64,000 bases of DNA from Pseudolabrys sp. FHR47 (lineage in GTDB: Bacteria; Pseudomonadota; Alphaproteobacteria; Rhizobiales; Xanthobacteraceae). The notes beneath the pieces were generated by a model. It did no database searches. It worked only from the letters and a program-made list of their open reading frames with translations, and had not been told where the DNA came from. The stretch covers positions 2,855,001 to 2,919,000 of the forward strand of contig NZ_CP039740.1 in NCBI RefSeq assembly GCF_005153485.1, in the 5' to 3' direction. The position numbers and the translations under genes were made by a program. Shown piece after piece: positions 16,361 to 25,810 of the stretch (positions are counted from its first letter, which is position 1; each line of letters begins with the position of its first letter).

Positions 16361-17131
16361 TCACACCCGCGTGCCGCCGTCCGCCATCAGCACCGAAGCG
16401 GTCACGAAGGACGCCTCGTCGCAAGCCAGCCACAGGATCGGATAGGCGACCTCGATGGGATCGGCCCAGCGCTGCTGAATGTTGTGATTGGTCCTCTCTT
16501 CGCGCAGGTCCCGCTCGCTCTTGCCCTCCTTGGCAAAGCGACGAACGTGGAACGGCGTCAGCGTGAGGCCCGGGCAAACTGCGTTCACCCTGACGCCGCG
16601 GCCGACTTCTTCGAAGGCCAGCGTCTTGGTCAGCGATATGATTCCTGCCTTGGCGACGTCGTATTGCCCCATTCCTGACCGCGGGCAGAAGGCGTGCGCC
16701 GACGAAACGTTGACGATCGCGCCCTTCCCCGACTCCCGCAGCGCCGGCAACGCCTCGCGCGCCAAGTAGGCGTAGCTCAGGAGATTGACCGACAAAATCT
16801 TCTGCCAGGTCTCGGCTTTGGCCGCGTCGAGCGGCTCGTAGGAACGCACCCCGGCATTATTCACCAGCACATCGATGTGGCCGAACTTCGCGAGCGTCGC
16901 CGACACAATCGCCGCCGCCGCGCTTTCCTGTCCGACGTCGCAGACAACCGGCAAGACCTCGGCGCCGGCCACGCTGTCGCGGATATCATCGATGACGGCA
17001 TCGAGCGCGGCCCGATCGATATCGGCCAGCACCACCTTCGCGCCTTCGGCGGCGAACAACCTGCCCGTTGCCGAACCGATGCCGCCGGCACCGCCGGTGA
17101 TGATCGCAACTTTGTCCTTCAGGCGCGCCAT
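16361..17131 (-). CDS. Short-chain dehydrogenase/reductase
   Basis: The 256-residue protein is a classical SDR: the cofactor motif TGGAGGIG is at 12–19, DVG and NNAG (91–94) follow, and the catalytic Ser144, Tyr157 and Lys161 are in the NVSSAHAF and QYDVAK segments, with N115 as the fourth member. An aspartate after the second strand (LADIDR) suggests NAD preference. The ATG at 17131 is behind a GAGGGA site; the open frame upstream runs through a REP-like repeat. The substrate is unknown. No operon partner is close enough to be certain. Confidence 0.88.
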   Translation of the reverse strand: MARLKDKVAIITGGAGGIGSATGRLFAAEGAKVVLADIDRAALDAVIDDIRDSVAGAEVLPVVCDVGQESAAAAIVSATLAKFGHIDVLVNNAGVRSYEPLDAAKAETWQKILSVNLLSYAYLAREALPALRESGKGAIVNVSSAHAFCPRSGMGQYDVAKAGIISLTKTLAFEEVGRGVRVNAVCPGLTLTPFHVRRFAKEGKSERDLREERTNHNIQQRWADPIEVAYPILWLACDEASFVTASVLMADGGTRV

Positions 17132-17170
17132 GTCGTTTCCCTCACTGCTTCGAAGCGACGAAGGCGCGGA

Positions 17171-17222
17171 TCGTAGCCCGGGTAAAGCGAAGCGCAACCC
17201 GGGTTTCGCTGCGCTCACCCGG
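17171..17222. repeat. REP-like palindrome (tagcccgggt family)
   Basis: CCCGGGT (17177–17183) and ACCCGGG (17197–17203) flank an agcgaagcgc core, and a third, partly paired tttcgctgcgctcacccgg arm follows. The same plan (tagcccggat…atccggg) recurs at 38940–38970. Such repeats are common in genomes of this order between genes. Confidence 0.6.
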
Positions 17223-17345
17223 CGCGCTGGTGGCGTCATGACGTGCCATCCGCCGCCCTCGGCAGGGGCATACGTCATTCGCCCGCCGGGCCAATGCCCA
17301 TGCGCGCGCTTGAAACTCGCGAGGGAACCACCATCTCAGCAGCCC

Positions 17346-17921
17346 ATGATGAAGACACGACATGGTCCGGGAGCGGCGGCTTTGAAGAGCGATAATGCAC
17401 CGAGCGGCATCACGCTCGAACCAGCCGAGCCGGCGGACCTGCCGGACTTCAAGACAGCCCTGCGCCAATCATTCTCCGTGGCCGTGACCGAAGCCTTCGG
17501 TGCGGTCGCTGACGGTTCGATCCCTTCCGACGACGACGTGGAGGAATCTTTCAGCAGCCCGGGCACCTCCGTCTTTCACATCGTCTCGGATGGACGAAAG
17601 GTTGGCGGCGTTGTGCTGACGATCGATGACGTCACGCATCGCAACGCGCTTGATCTCCTCTTCATATCGCCAGAGAATCACGGCCGCGGCATCGGCCACA
17701 AGGCATGGCTCGCCATCGAAGCTCGCTACCCGGACACGAAAGTCTGGGAAACGCACACGCCATATTTCGAGAAGCGTAATATCCACTTCTACGTCAACAA
17801 ATGCGGCTTCAAGATCGTCGACTTTTACAACGCGCATCACCCGTTGCCCGACAAGCCTCCCATTGACGCCCTGCCCGGCGGAGGCGAGTTTTTCCGGTTC
17901 GAGAAGGTGATGAGCGAATAG
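17346..17921 (+). CDS. GNAT family acetyltransferase
   Basis: The 191-residue product is a GNAT acetyltransferase: residues about 20–190 hold the fold, with the acetyl-CoA loop HGRGIGHKAWLAIEA after the LLFISPE strand and the closing FYVNKCGFKIVDFY motif. Tandem ATGs at 17346 and 17349 both lack a clear ribosome site. The frame is open much further upstream but overlaps the SDR gene on the other strand and the REP-like repeat, so the start is set here. The acceptor is unknown. It is convergent with the YciI-like gene ten bases downstream. Confidence 0.8.
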   Translation: MMKTRHGPGAAALKSDNAPSGITLEPAEPADLPDFKTALRQSFSVAVTEAFGAVADGSIPSDDDVEESFSSPGTSVFHIVSDGRKVGGVVLTIDDVTHRNALDLLFISPENHGRGIGHKAWLAIEARYPDTKVWETHTPYFEKRNIHFYVNKCGFKIVDFYNAHHPLPDKPPIDALPGGGEFFRFEKVMSE

Positions 17922-17931
17922 TCGCGCACCG

Positions 17932-18279
17932 CTAATCCTCAGGACCCGTCACGAACGGCATGATGTCGACGCCGTCGCCGGGGAAGATTGAGAAGTGCGG
18001 ATGGTTCTCGAACAGCTTGGCCGCGGCCTCGATGCTCTCCGCCTCGACGACGACATAGCCGCAGATGTCGTTCTGCGCGTCGGCGATGCCGTCCTTGGTC
18101 ACGCGCTTGGTCTTGCCGACCATGCCCCTGTCATGAAAAGACGCGGCGTTCGCCTTCTCCCACGCCACCCATTGCGGAAGGCCGGCGGCGTCGACGGCGT
18201 CCTGCTCCGCTTTCGGCAGCGCGCGAAAGCGCACAACGTTTTCGGGCTTCATGGTGTAGACGGCGAGGAAACGGGGCAT
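17932..18279 (-). CDS. YciI-like small protein
   Basis: The 115-residue protein has a ferredoxin-like fold of the YCII/DGPF type: MPRFLAVYTMKPENVVRFRALPKAEQDAVDAAGLPQWVAWEKAN, and an NDICGYVVVEAESIEAAAKLFENHPHFSIFPGDGVDIMPF tail, a pattern shared with many small proteins of unknown reaction. A GGAGG site lies seven bases before the ATG. A FixK/FNR-type box lies 49 bases upstream, between it and the beta-helix gene, and could control either. No enzymatic activity is assigned. Confidence 0.75.
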   Translation of the reverse strand: MPRFLAVYTMKPENVVRFRALPKAEQDAVDAAGLPQWVAWEKANAASFHDRGMVGKTKRVTKDGIADAQNDICGYVVVEAESIEAAAKLFENHPHFSIFPGDGVDIMPFVTGPED

Positions 18280-18327
18280 GGCAGAGCCTCCAGACAGGAC
18301 GGACCTAAGAGCCTAGGCCACGGCGTA

Positions 18328-18341
18328 TTGACGCGGATCAA
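18328..18341 (+). promoter_or_regulatory. FixK/FNR-type box
   Basis: TTGACGCGGATCAA matches the FNR/FixK consensus TTGAT-N4-ATCAA with one deviation (C at position 5), a deviation seen in known rhizobial boxes. It lies between the YciI-like gene on the minus strand and the beta-helix gene on the plus strand, at a distance from both that would allow activation. Confidence 0.5.
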
Positions 18342-18409
18342 TGTGCCGACCCGAATCAAAAGCATGATCAAGTTTTCGCATGCTCTCTACCAAAAAAATC
18401 GGAACGAAC

Positions 18410-20632
18410 ATGAAGTCCGCTCTGTCAACTCTAGTCGCGGTCATTGCCCTGATTCTTGCTTCGGACCTGTCACAGGCCGCATCCGGTAAGATCTGGCACG
18501 TCAACCACGAAAGAAAGATTTCGGGAGACGGACTCACGTGGCAAACCGCATTCCAGTCCCTGCAGGAGGCACTATCGGCGGCCTCCAAAAATGACGAAAT
18601 CTGGGTGGCGCGCGGCACATATTACCCGGACGCGACCGACCAGACCAAGTCGTTCGTGCTCAAGGAGGACGTCGCGCTTTACGGCGGCTTCGCGGGCACC
18701 GAAACGGCGCGCCAAGAAAGGAACTTTCGAAAAAATCTGACCATCCTCAGCGGCAATATCGGTAAGGGCGACAAGACAAAGAACACGAAAACCATCGTCA
18801 TGGGCGCCGACCGGGCCATTCTGGATGGCTTCACGGTCTCGGATGCTTACGGGACGGACAAGCCCCGCATGCATCTTGTGCCGGCCGATATTCTCAAGAA
18901 CGACATGGCCGTTGGCGGCGGCATGCGAAACTTTATGACCAGCCCCGTCGTGCAGAATGTCATCTTCAAGAACAACTATTCGCCCAAAGGCGGCGCAGTA
19001 TATAACGTGCACAAGCCGGGCGCGGATCAGGCCACCTTCATCAATGTCGATTTTATCGATAACATCGCGGAGCTGCGCGGCGGCGGCGTAAGCAACGATC
19101 TTGGCGCCATGCCGCGCTTCATCAATTGCCGTTTCATCGGCAATCGCAGCAACGACAAAGGCGGTGGCCTTTACAATGATTTTGCCGCGTCACCGCTCAT
19201 CTTCAACGCGCTGTTCACCCGCAACTCGGCCGTGAGCGCCGGCGGCATCGGCAACGACGGCGGCTCCGCGCCACTGCTCGTCAACGTCACAATCGCCGGC
19301 AACAAGGCTAGCAGCCAACTTGGCCCCGGCCTTTATCAGGGAACCGGTGCGAACAGCAATCCGATCCTTATCCGTAGCATTGTCGACAACGTCTATAATT
19401 GGCACGAGGACGTGGTGTCGGAGGTGAGCTCGCTTACCCCTCCGGGCAGCACATTGCCTCTTGCCGAGTTTCTTCCGATCAGCAACCTCAAGGATGAGTT
19501 GCCGCCAGATGCGCTCAAGTCCGCCCCCGCTTTCGCGCGCGGCTATCAACCTTATCTTGACGGGATGCGGCTGCTGAAGAACGGCCTGGTCGAAAAGCTC
19601 GTTCATATCTATGTGAAGAACGACGGCGCGGTCGAGTACCACGGCGAATACACACGGCCGACGGTCACCGCCAAGGCCGTATCCGCGCCGGTCATCTATG
19701 TTGCCCGCGACAATCCGGCCAAAGCGCAAGACGGGCTTTCCTGGGCAACCGCGCTCTCCGACCTGCAGGCAGCGATTGATCTTGCCTCGGTATCGAAGGC
19801 CGCCGTTTGGATCAAATCCGGCACCTATCGACCCGCCAGGAAGGACAACAAGATCGCGGCTTTCATCCTCTACGATGGCGTGAAGCTGTACGGCGGATTT
19901 GCCGGAACTGAAACCACCCTCGAACAACGGCCCACCTCCGGCGCGCGGACCATTCTGAGCGCGAAGGTCGCCAAAGGCAGCTATCGGTATCCGCACGTCC
20001 TCTACGGCGCCAATGATACGTTGCTCGACGGATTGACGCTGCGCGATGGCCGTGCGGTGGGCCGGACATACAACGGCAAGGGCGGTGGGTTGCTTGCCTA
20101 TCACGCCGGTAAGAAGTTTTTGCCGCGCGAGGCCGCCATCGGGTTCAAAATGACGCTATCCAATTGCCGGTTCGAACACAACGAAGCGCTCGAGGGCGGC
20201 GCAATCTACGCCTACGGCAAAGCCGCCCTCACGATCTCAGATACCACTTTCGAAAACAATCGCGCCGTCTATGGCGGCGCCAACGTCAATCGTGAGGGAG
20301 TCGTCGCCTCCTGTCAGAAATGCTCGTTCATCGGAAATCGGGTGACGCAGGACGGCGGCGCAACCTACGAGGATTACGGCTCACATCTGAGCTACACGCA
20401 AACCCGCTTTACAGGCAACAGCGCGCGCCATCAGGGCGGCGCCATCTACGAGATCAGCCGCGCCTCGCAGTTGGAAGCAACGATTCTCGATGTCGATCAA
20501 TCCACTTTCGCCAAGAACAAGGCGCAGGCCGGCGCCAGCATCTATAATCTCGACGCCAGTACTCTGACGATCAAGAATTCCACCTATCCGCCCAATACGG
20601 TCTACAGTCCCTCTTCTTCCAAGAGCAAATAG
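18410..20632 (+). CDS. Secreted beta-helix protein of two homologous halves
   Basis: The 740-residue product starts with a signal peptide (MKSALSTLVAVIALILASDLSQA). Two homologous halves follow: one begins GDGLTWQTAFQSLQEALSAA and has ALYGGFAGTETA, the other begins QDGLSWATALSDLQAAIDLAS and has LYGGFAGTETT. Each opens with a pectate-lyase-like right-handed beta-helix and has Pmp-type rungs with GGAVYN, GGGVSN, GGAIYA and GGAIYE. This suggests an extracellular adhesin or polysaccharide-active protein; no catalytic residue is evident. An in-frame ATG lies ten codons upstream. A FixK/FNR-type box is 69 bases ahead. It has no operon partner and is convergent with guaA. Confidence 0.78.
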   Translation: MKSALSTLVAVIALILASDLSQAASGKIWHVNHERKISGDGLTWQTAFQSLQEALSAASKNDEIWVARGTYYPDATDQTKSFVLKEDVALYGGFAGTETARQERNFRKNLTILSGNIGKGDKTKNTKTIVMGADRAILDGFTVSDAYGTDKPRMHLVPADILKNDMAVGGGMRNFMTSPVVQNVIFKNNYSPKGGAVYNVHKPGADQATFINVDFIDNIAELRGGGVSNDLGAMPRFINCRFIGNRSNDKGGGLYNDFAASPLIFNALFTRNSAVSAGGIGNDGGSAPLLVNVTIAGNKASSQLGPGLYQGTGANSNPILIRSIVDNVYNWHEDVVSEVSSLTPPGSTLPLAEFLPISNLKDELPPDALKSAPAFARGYQPYLDGMRLLKNGLVEKLVHIYVKNDGAVEYHGEYTRPTVTAKAVSAPVIYVARDNPAKAQDGLSWATALSDLQAAIDLASVSKAAVWIKSGTYRPARKDNKIAAFILYDGVKLYGGFAGTETTLEQRPTSGARTILSAKVAKGSYRYPHVLYGANDTLLDGLTLRDGRAVGRTYNGKGGGLLAYHAGKKFLPREAAIGFKMTLSNCRFEHNEALEGGAIYAYGKAALTISDTTFENNRAVYGGANVNREGVVASCQKCSFIGNRVTQDGGATYEDYGSHLSYTQTRFTGNSARHQGGAIYEISRASQLEATILDVDQSTFAKNKAQAGASIYNLDASTLTIKNSTYPPNTVYSPSSSKSK

Positions 20633-20690
20633 CCGGGCATAAACACAGCGATTTATTCGCCGATTCGACCAGTTGTGCGGTAGCGCGCCC

Positions 20691-22295
20691 TCACTCCCAT
20701 TCAATCGTTCCCGGCGGCTTGCTCGTCACGTCATAAACCACGCGGTTGACGCCCTTCACCTCGTTGATGATGCGCGTCGCGACGTGGCCGAGGAAGCGCA
20801 TGTCGAAGGGATAGAAGTCGGCGGTCATGCCGTCGACCGAGGTCACGGCGCGCAGTCCCACAACAAATTCATAAGTGCGACCGTCGCCCATGACGCCGAC
20901 GGTCTTCACCGGCAGCAGCACGGCGAAGGCCTGCCAGATGTCGTCGTAGAGACCGGCGCGGCGGATTTCCTCGATATAGATTTCATCGGCGAGCCGCAGG
21001 ATGTCGAGCTTGTCCTTCGTAATCGCGCCGGGCACGCGGATCGCCAGGCCCGGCCCCGGGAACGGATGACGGCCGACGAAGGAGTCCGGCAGGCCGAGCT
21101 CGCGGCCGAGCGCGCGCACTTCGTCCTTGAACAGTTCGCGCAAGGGCTCGACGAGCTTCATGTTCATGCGCTCGGGCAGCCCGCCGACATTGTGATGCGA
21201 CTTGATGGTCACCGACGGGCCGCCGGTGAACGACACGCTTTCGATCACGTCGGGATAAAGCGTGCCCTGCGCCAGGAAATCGGCGCCGCCCACCTTCTTG
21301 GCCTCGGCCTCGAACACGTCGATGAACAGTTTGCCGATGGTCTTGCGCTTGACCTCCGGATCGTCGACGCCTTCGAGCGCCTTCAGGAACGTATCGCTAG
21401 CGTCCACATGTACCAGGGGAATGTTGTAGCTGTCGCGGAACATGGCGACGACCTTCTTGGCCTCGGCGAGGCGCATCAGACCGTGATCGACCAGCACGCA
21501 AGTGAGCTGATCGCCGATCGCTTCATGCAACAGCACCGCGGCCACCGCCGAGTCGACGCCGCCGGACAGGCCGCAAATGACACGGCCCTTGCCGACCTGG
21601 GCGCGGATTTTCTCGATCGCCTCTTCCTTGAAGGCGCGCATGGTCCAGTCGCCGGTGAGGCCGGCGATCCTGCGCACGAAGTTGCGCAGGAGCGCCGCGC
21701 CGTGCGGCGTGTGGACCACCTCGGGGTGGAATTGCATGGCGTAGAATTTGCGCGTGTCGTCGCCGATGATCGAGATCGGCGAGCCCGGCGCCTTGCCGAG
21801 GACCTTGAAGCCCTCGGGGAGTTCGGTGACGCGGTCGCCGTGGCTCATCCAGACCGGATATTTCTCGCCCTTGACCCACACGCCTTCGAAGAACGGGGAA
21901 TCCGCGGTGATCTCCACCTCGGCGCGGCCGAATTCGCGGTGGTGGCCGGCCTCGACCTTGCCGCCGAGTTGCTGGGCCATCGCCTGCTCGCCGTAGCAGA
22001 TGCCGAGCACCGGCACGCCGGCATCGTAGATCGCCTGCGGCGCCAAAGGCGCACTGGAATCGAGCACAGACGCCGGTCCGCCGGACAGGATCACGGCTTT
22101 CGGACGCATGGTGCGGAAGGCCTCTTCGGCCTTCTGGAACGGGACGATCTCGCTGTAGACCCCCTCCTCGCGCACGCGGCGGGCGATGAGCTGGGTGACC
22201 TGCGAGCCGAAATCGACGATCAGGACCTTGTCGTGATCGGCGGAAGCCCCGGTGGTGGCGGGGCTGGCGGCGGCGGGCTGTTTGGGCTGGTTCAT
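20691..22295 (-). CDS. guaA: GMP synthase (glutamine-hydrolysing)
   Basis: The 534-residue enzyme makes GMP from XMP, ATP and glutamine in the cytoplasm. The class I glutamine amidotransferase domain has its nucleophile Cys100 in GICYGEQ, with His190 and Glu192 in MQFHPEVV; the ATP-pyrophosphatase domain has SGGVDS at 243–248; the C-terminal dimerisation domain ends in KPPGTIEWE, the standard GuaA terminus. A short disordered N-terminal extension of about 20 residues precedes the fold. It is a monocistronic gene convergent with the beta-helix gene; guaB, the preceding enzyme, lies 4 kb away. Confidence 0.97.
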   Translation of the reverse strand: MNQPKQPAAASPATTGASADHDKVLIVDFGSQVTQLIARRVREEGVYSEIVPFQKAEEAFRTMRPKAVILSGGPASVLDSSAPLAPQAIYDAGVPVLGICYGEQAMAQQLGGKVEAGHHREFGRAEVEITADSPFFEGVWVKGEKYPVWMSHGDRVTELPEGFKVLGKAPGSPISIIGDDTRKFYAMQFHPEVVHTPHGAALLRNFVRRIAGLTGDWTMRAFKEEAIEKIRAQVGKGRVICGLSGGVDSAVAAVLLHEAIGDQLTCVLVDHGLMRLAEAKKVVAMFRDSYNIPLVHVDASDTFLKALEGVDDPEVKRKTIGKLFIDVFEAEAKKVGGADFLAQGTLYPDVIESVSFTGGPSVTIKSHHNVGGLPERMNMKLVEPLRELFKDEVRALGRELGLPDSFVGRHPFPGPGLAIRVPGAITKDKLDILRLADEIYIEEIRRAGLYDDIWQAFAVLLPVKTVGVMGDGRTYEFVVGLRAVTSVDGMTADFYPFDMRFLGHVATRIINEVKGVNRVVYDVTSKPPGTIEWE

Positions 22296-22440
22296 GCTTT
22301 GAAATAAGCAAGTCGCGCCCGCGCCGCAATGGCCTAAAGGGCGCCTTCCACGGGCCTTTCCGGTAGCGGGACACGCCGACCCGGCGCGTCTTTAACACAA
22401 TGATCACTTTGCCTGGATTGGCCGCGGTTTCACGGATCGG

Positions 22441-22457
22441 GCTAACGCTCCGTTAGC
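22441..22457. promoter_or_regulatory. Hairpin between guaA and the Aat-family gene
   Basis: GCTAACG (22441–22447) and CGTTAGC (22451–22457) form a perfect 7-bp inverted repeat with a three-base loop, 33 bases before the start of the Aat-family gene. It could be an operator or a leader hairpin. Confidence 0.3.
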
Positions 22458-22489
22458 GCCCAGCGTGTCAAATCGGCGCGGGGCTTTTG

Positions 22490-23407
22490 ATGGGAATGGA
22501 GGCCGCCTTGGCCTTTTACAACGAACGTATCGAGCTATCCGGCGGCGATCCGGACCGGCGTGCAGCGTTGTTTCGTGAAACCGCGCGAGACCGGCTGGAG
22601 CGCTGGGCTTTCGGGCTGGCCTGGAGCCTGATGCCGAACCGGATCGGCGGCCTGCCGGCTCTCACCCGGCTGTGGCTGTCTGACCTCTTCACCCCGGCCG
22701 GCGCCCTGCCCGACCCGCAAGCCGCGCTCGACAAACCTTATGGCCTTGCCGGCTTCGCCCATGATTTGTCGGTGCCGACGCTGCTCGCCGCGCACCGGCG
22801 CGGCCTTTACCCCTTCGCCCACATCGGTCCGGTCAAGTGGTGGTCGCCGCCAATGCGGTCGCTGCTATTTTTCAGCCAGACCCACATCGCCAAGCGCCTG
22901 CGCCGCCAGATGCGGCAGGGCCAATACCGCGTCACCTTCGACCGCGATTTCGACGGCGTCATCAAGGCCTGCGCCGGCCAGCGCGCCGGTCGCTTCCACG
23001 TCACCTGGATCACGCCGAAGATCATGCACGCCTATGCGGCACTTCATGACGAAGGCTATGCGCATTCCTTCGAGGTCTGGAACGAGAAGGGCGAGCTCGC
23101 GGGCGGCGGCTACGGCGTCGCGGTCGGCAATTCCTTCGTCACGGAATCGCAGTTCTCCCGCGAGGACAACACCTCGAAGATCGGCTTCACGGTGTTGAAC
23201 TGGCATCTAGCGAAATGGGGCTTCGCCTTCAACGACGGCAAGGTGCTGACGCCGACCACGCGCGACCAAGGCTTTCATGAAATCCCGCGCGCCGAATACC
23301 TGACGCGGCTCGCCGCAGCCGCCGACCAGCCCGACCGCCGCGGCCGCTGGCAAGTTGAAGCGGAGCTGGCCGAGATATCCAATTGGCAGCCGCAGGATAC
23401 GGCTTAG
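22490..23407 (+). CDS. Leucyl/phenylalanyl-tRNA–protein transferase (Aat) family protein
   Basis: The 305-residue protein shows the Aat family core: LLAAHRRGLYPFAHIGPVKWWSPPMRSLLFF, WITPKIMHAYAALHDEGYAHSFEVWNEKGELAGGGYGVAVGN, and ESQFSREDNTSKIGFTVLNWHLAKWGF with EIPRAEYLTRL near the end. Aat adds leucine or phenylalanine to N-terminal Arg/Lys as the N-end-rule tag. Canonical Aat is about 220–250 residues; here some 60–80 residues are added in front. The conserved FPW of the active site reads YPF, and ESMFS reads ESQFS, so it may be a divergent paralogue with a different substrate. The ATG at 22490 or 22496 is possible. It is convergent with the next gene. Confidence 0.75.
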   Translation: MGMEAALAFYNERIELSGGDPDRRAALFRETARDRLERWAFGLAWSLMPNRIGGLPALTRLWLSDLFTPAGALPDPQAALDKPYGLAGFAHDLSVPTLLAAHRRGLYPFAHIGPVKWWSPPMRSLLFFSQTHIAKRLRRQMRQGQYRVTFDRDFDGVIKACAGQRAGRFHVTWITPKIMHAYAALHDEGYAHSFEVWNEKGELAGGGYGVAVGNSFVTESQFSREDNTSKIGFTVLNWHLAKWGFAFNDGKVLTPTTRDQGFHEIPRAEYLTRLAAAADQPDRRGRWQVEAELAEISNWQPQDTA

Positions 23408-23410
23408 CGA

Positions 23411-24421
23411 TCACTCGCGGCCGTCGATGATGCGGCCGACGAACGGGATCTGGGCCACCCAGGAACCACCATTTGAAGCGCCATTGGCGCCGCTATTGCT
23501 ATATTGCGCGGCCGGGATCGCGGCCGGCGGCACCGGGCGGTTAGGGTCGGCCGGCACCGCCCGCTGCGGGTCGCTCACCGCGACGGCCGGCGGTAGCGGC
23601 GCGGCGACGCCCTGCGCCACCGGCTGAACGGGCGGCGGCGTCACGGTCCAAGCCGGGTTGAGCACCGGCTCGCCCGGTTTGTTCGGCACCACCGGATCCT
23701 GGTTCACGACGTGGCGGATGGCGGCGCGCTCGTCGTTTTCCGCTGGCTGATCGGTCTTCAGCGCATGACGCACGGCGTCGAGCCAGCGGCTGTCGGACAT
23801 CGGCGCGGCCTCTGGTGCTATCTGCGCCGCCACTTCGGGCTGAGCCACGGCGGCGACGGGCTTCTTCTCGACGATGGCCGGACGCAGTTCGGCCTTGACC
23901 GCTTCCTTTGCGTTCTCCTTGGCGGGCTCGGCCTTCTTGGCTTCGTCCTTGGGGATATCCTTCGCGACATCCTTTGCCACGACGGCCGCTTTCGGCACCG
24001 GCTTGGCAACCGGGGCGGCCTGCGCCACGGCCTTGTCAACGGACAGCAGCGTCTTGAACGCGGCATGCGCGTCGGGATCGACCGCGCCGCAGCTCGCCTC
24101 GAAAGCCTCAACGTCGCGCTTGACCAGCATGCGCCGGGTGGCGGCATCGACGTTCTTGTCGAGCATCGACACGATGGAGGCGCGCAGGTTGGCGCAGGTC
24201 GTGTCCGGCGCGAAATTGGTACGGTAGAGCGTGTAGCCGGAGGCGAGCGCCAACGGCACACCGATCAGGGTGCTGACAGCCTGGAAGCCCGAGATGAAGC
24301 GGGTGAAGTGCGACGCCGCTTTGATCGGCTGCCCCGGATGGATGGCAGGCGCCGGCGAATGGTGATCGTCAGCCCGTCCGACGCCGTGAAAAGTGGGCTC
24401 ACGCCTTGCCGCCATGGTCAC
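23411..24421 (-). CDS. Conserved hypothetical membrane-anchored protein with a low-complexity tail
   Basis: I do not recognise a named family. The protein of up to 336 residues has a hydrophobic segment at about 40–65 (FISGFQAVSTLIGVPLALASGYTLY), a small region with two cysteines (TTCANLR and EASCGAVDP), then an Ala/Lys/Pro-rich stretch (about 140–220) and a proline-rich tail. The layout suggests an inner-membrane anchor with a periplasmic domain. The start is GTG 24421 or ATG 24415. It is convergent with the Aat-family gene and lies 93 bases downstream of the RsmB gene. Confidence 0.6.
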   Translation of the reverse strand: MTMAARREPTFHGVGRADDHHSPAPAIHPGQPIKAASHFTRFISGFQAVSTLIGVPLALASGYTLYRTNFAPDTTCANLRASIVSMLDKNVDAATRRMLVKRDVEAFEASCGAVDPDAHAAFKTLLSVDKAVAQAAPVAKPVPKAAVVAKDVAKDIPKDEAKKAEPAKENAKEAVKAELRPAIVEKKPVAAVAQPEVAAQIAPEAAPMSDSRWLDAVRHALKTDQPAENDERAAIRHVVNQDPVVPNKPGEPVLNPAWTVTPPPVQPVAQGVAAPLPPAVAVSDPQRAVPADPNRPVPPAAIPAAQYSNSGANGASNGGSWVAQIPFVGRIIDGRE

Positions 24422-24514
24422 GTCTTTGATCCCCGCCGATCCGCTTGATCAGGTTCCGAAAACACCGAATCTTCGCGAGGTTTTTTGGCCGGGATTGAGG
24501 CGCAATCGAGGAAT

Positions 24515-25810
24515 TCAGGACCGTTTCAACACGGAAACGAAGAATCCGTCGGTCCCGGTGGTCCGCGGCGTCAGCAGGGTGCCCTCCACCGACAACCGTG
24601 CCGCCTGCGCGAAGCCCTCTGGCACCCCGGCGGCCTGCACGATGTCCGCCCCCGGCACCGCCACGAAGCCCGCGTGACGCGCCAGGAAACCGCGCACCTG
24701 CGCCCCGTTCTCGGCGTCGAGCAACGAACAGGTGATGTAGACGATCCGCCCGCCCGGTTTGAGAAAGCTGACAGCACGATCAAGGATATCGGCCTGTTCC
24801 TTCGTGCGCTGCTCGAGCGCGCCGGGTCGCATCCGCCACTTGGCGTCGGGGTTGCGCCGCCACGCCCCGGTACCGGTGCAAGGCGCGTCGATCAGCACCA
24901 GATCCATGCGGCCCTTGAGGTCGTCGATCTCGGTGTGGACTGACTTCGGTGTCCTGACTTGCACGTTCCGGGCGCCGGAGCGCGTCAGTCGATCATGAAT
25001 CGGCGCGAGGCGCCTTTTATCGTCGTCGGTGGCGAACAACTGCCCCTTGTTCTCCATCATCGCCGCCAGCGCCAAAGTCTTGCCGCCGGCGCCGGCGCAC
25101 AGGTCCAGCACCTGCTCGCCCGGCTTGGCGCCCGAGAACAAGGCCGCAAGCTGCGAACCCTCATCCTGCACCTCGACCAGGCCCTTGAGAAAGGCCGGCT
25201 CGGCATGGATCGGCGGCGCCTTGGCATCGGCCGCCAGCGCGATGCGCAAACCCCAGGGCGACCATGGCGTGGGCTCGGGCTTCAGATCGGCAAGCATCGA
25301 AGCTGCCTTGTCGCGATCGGCCTTCAGCGTGTTGACGCGCAGGTCGAGCGGCGCGCGCGACGCCAGAGCCGCGCCCTCCTCCGCCCGCGCATCGCCGAAG
25401 CTCTGCGCGAAGGCGTCGTCGAGCCATTCGGGATAATCACCCGCGACATGCGCCGGCGCGCCATCGAGGCTCGCCGTGTCGAGCCGCGAGCGCTCGTCAT
25501 CGCTCAGCGCCGCCGGCGCGTATTGCGCTCCGCTCGCGAGCCTGGCGATGGCATCGGCGTCGAGTCCACGCTCGCGCTTCAACATGCCGAGGACAATGGC
25601 GCGCGGCGTATCCGCGCCCATGACGTAAGCGCTCGACGCCTTGCGGCGCAGCGCGTCGTAAACGAGACCGCCGATCGCGGCGCGGTCGCCCGAACCGGCG
25701 AAGCGGTGCGCCTGGCCCCACGTTTTCAATGCGTCAGGCGCCGGACGGCGCTCGTCAATGATGGCGGTCACAACCTCGATGGCGGCTTGCAGCCGCGCCG
25801 CCGGCGTCAT
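24515..25810 (-). CDS. RsmB/NOP family RNA cytosine-C5 methyltransferase
   Basis: The 431-residue protein has an N-terminal NusB-like helical region, a pre-catalytic fold and a Rossmann methyltransferase core with VLDLCAGAGGKTL, IDAPCTGTGAWRR (cysteine of motif IV) and VYITCSLLDAENG (catalytic cysteine of motif VI). It methylates cytosine C5 in RNA, probably 16S rRNA as for RsmB, though other rRNA sites are possible. The start ATG at 25810 overlaps the MAPEG stop by four bases, implying coupling. It is a cytoplasmic enzyme. Confidence 0.88.
   Translation of the reverse strand: MTPAARLQAAIEVVTAIIDERRPAPDALKTWGQAHRFAGSGDRAAIGGLVYDALRRKASSAYVMGADTPRAIVLGMLKRERGLDADAIARLASGAQYAPAALSDDERSRLDTASLDGAPAHVAGDYPEWLDDAFAQSFGDARAEEGAALASRAPLDLRVNTLKADRDKAASMLADLKPEPTPWSPWGLRIALAADAKAPPIHAEPAFLKGLVEVQDEGSQLAALFSGAKPGEQVLDLCAGAGGKTLALAAMMENKGQLFATDDDKRRLAPIHDRLTRSGARNVQVRTPKSVHTEIDDLKGRMDLVLIDAPCTGTGAWRRNPDAKWRMRPGALEQRTKEQADILDRAVSFLKPGGRIVYITCSLLDAENGAQVRGFLARHAGFVAVPGADIVQAAGVPEGFAQAARLSVEGTLLTPRTTGTDGFFVSVLKRS

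Noticed and set aside
20673..22307. A 544-residue open frame opposite guaA.
   Set aside because: guaA is certain on the minus strand with all catalytic motifs; the plus-strand frame is a GC-driven shadow.
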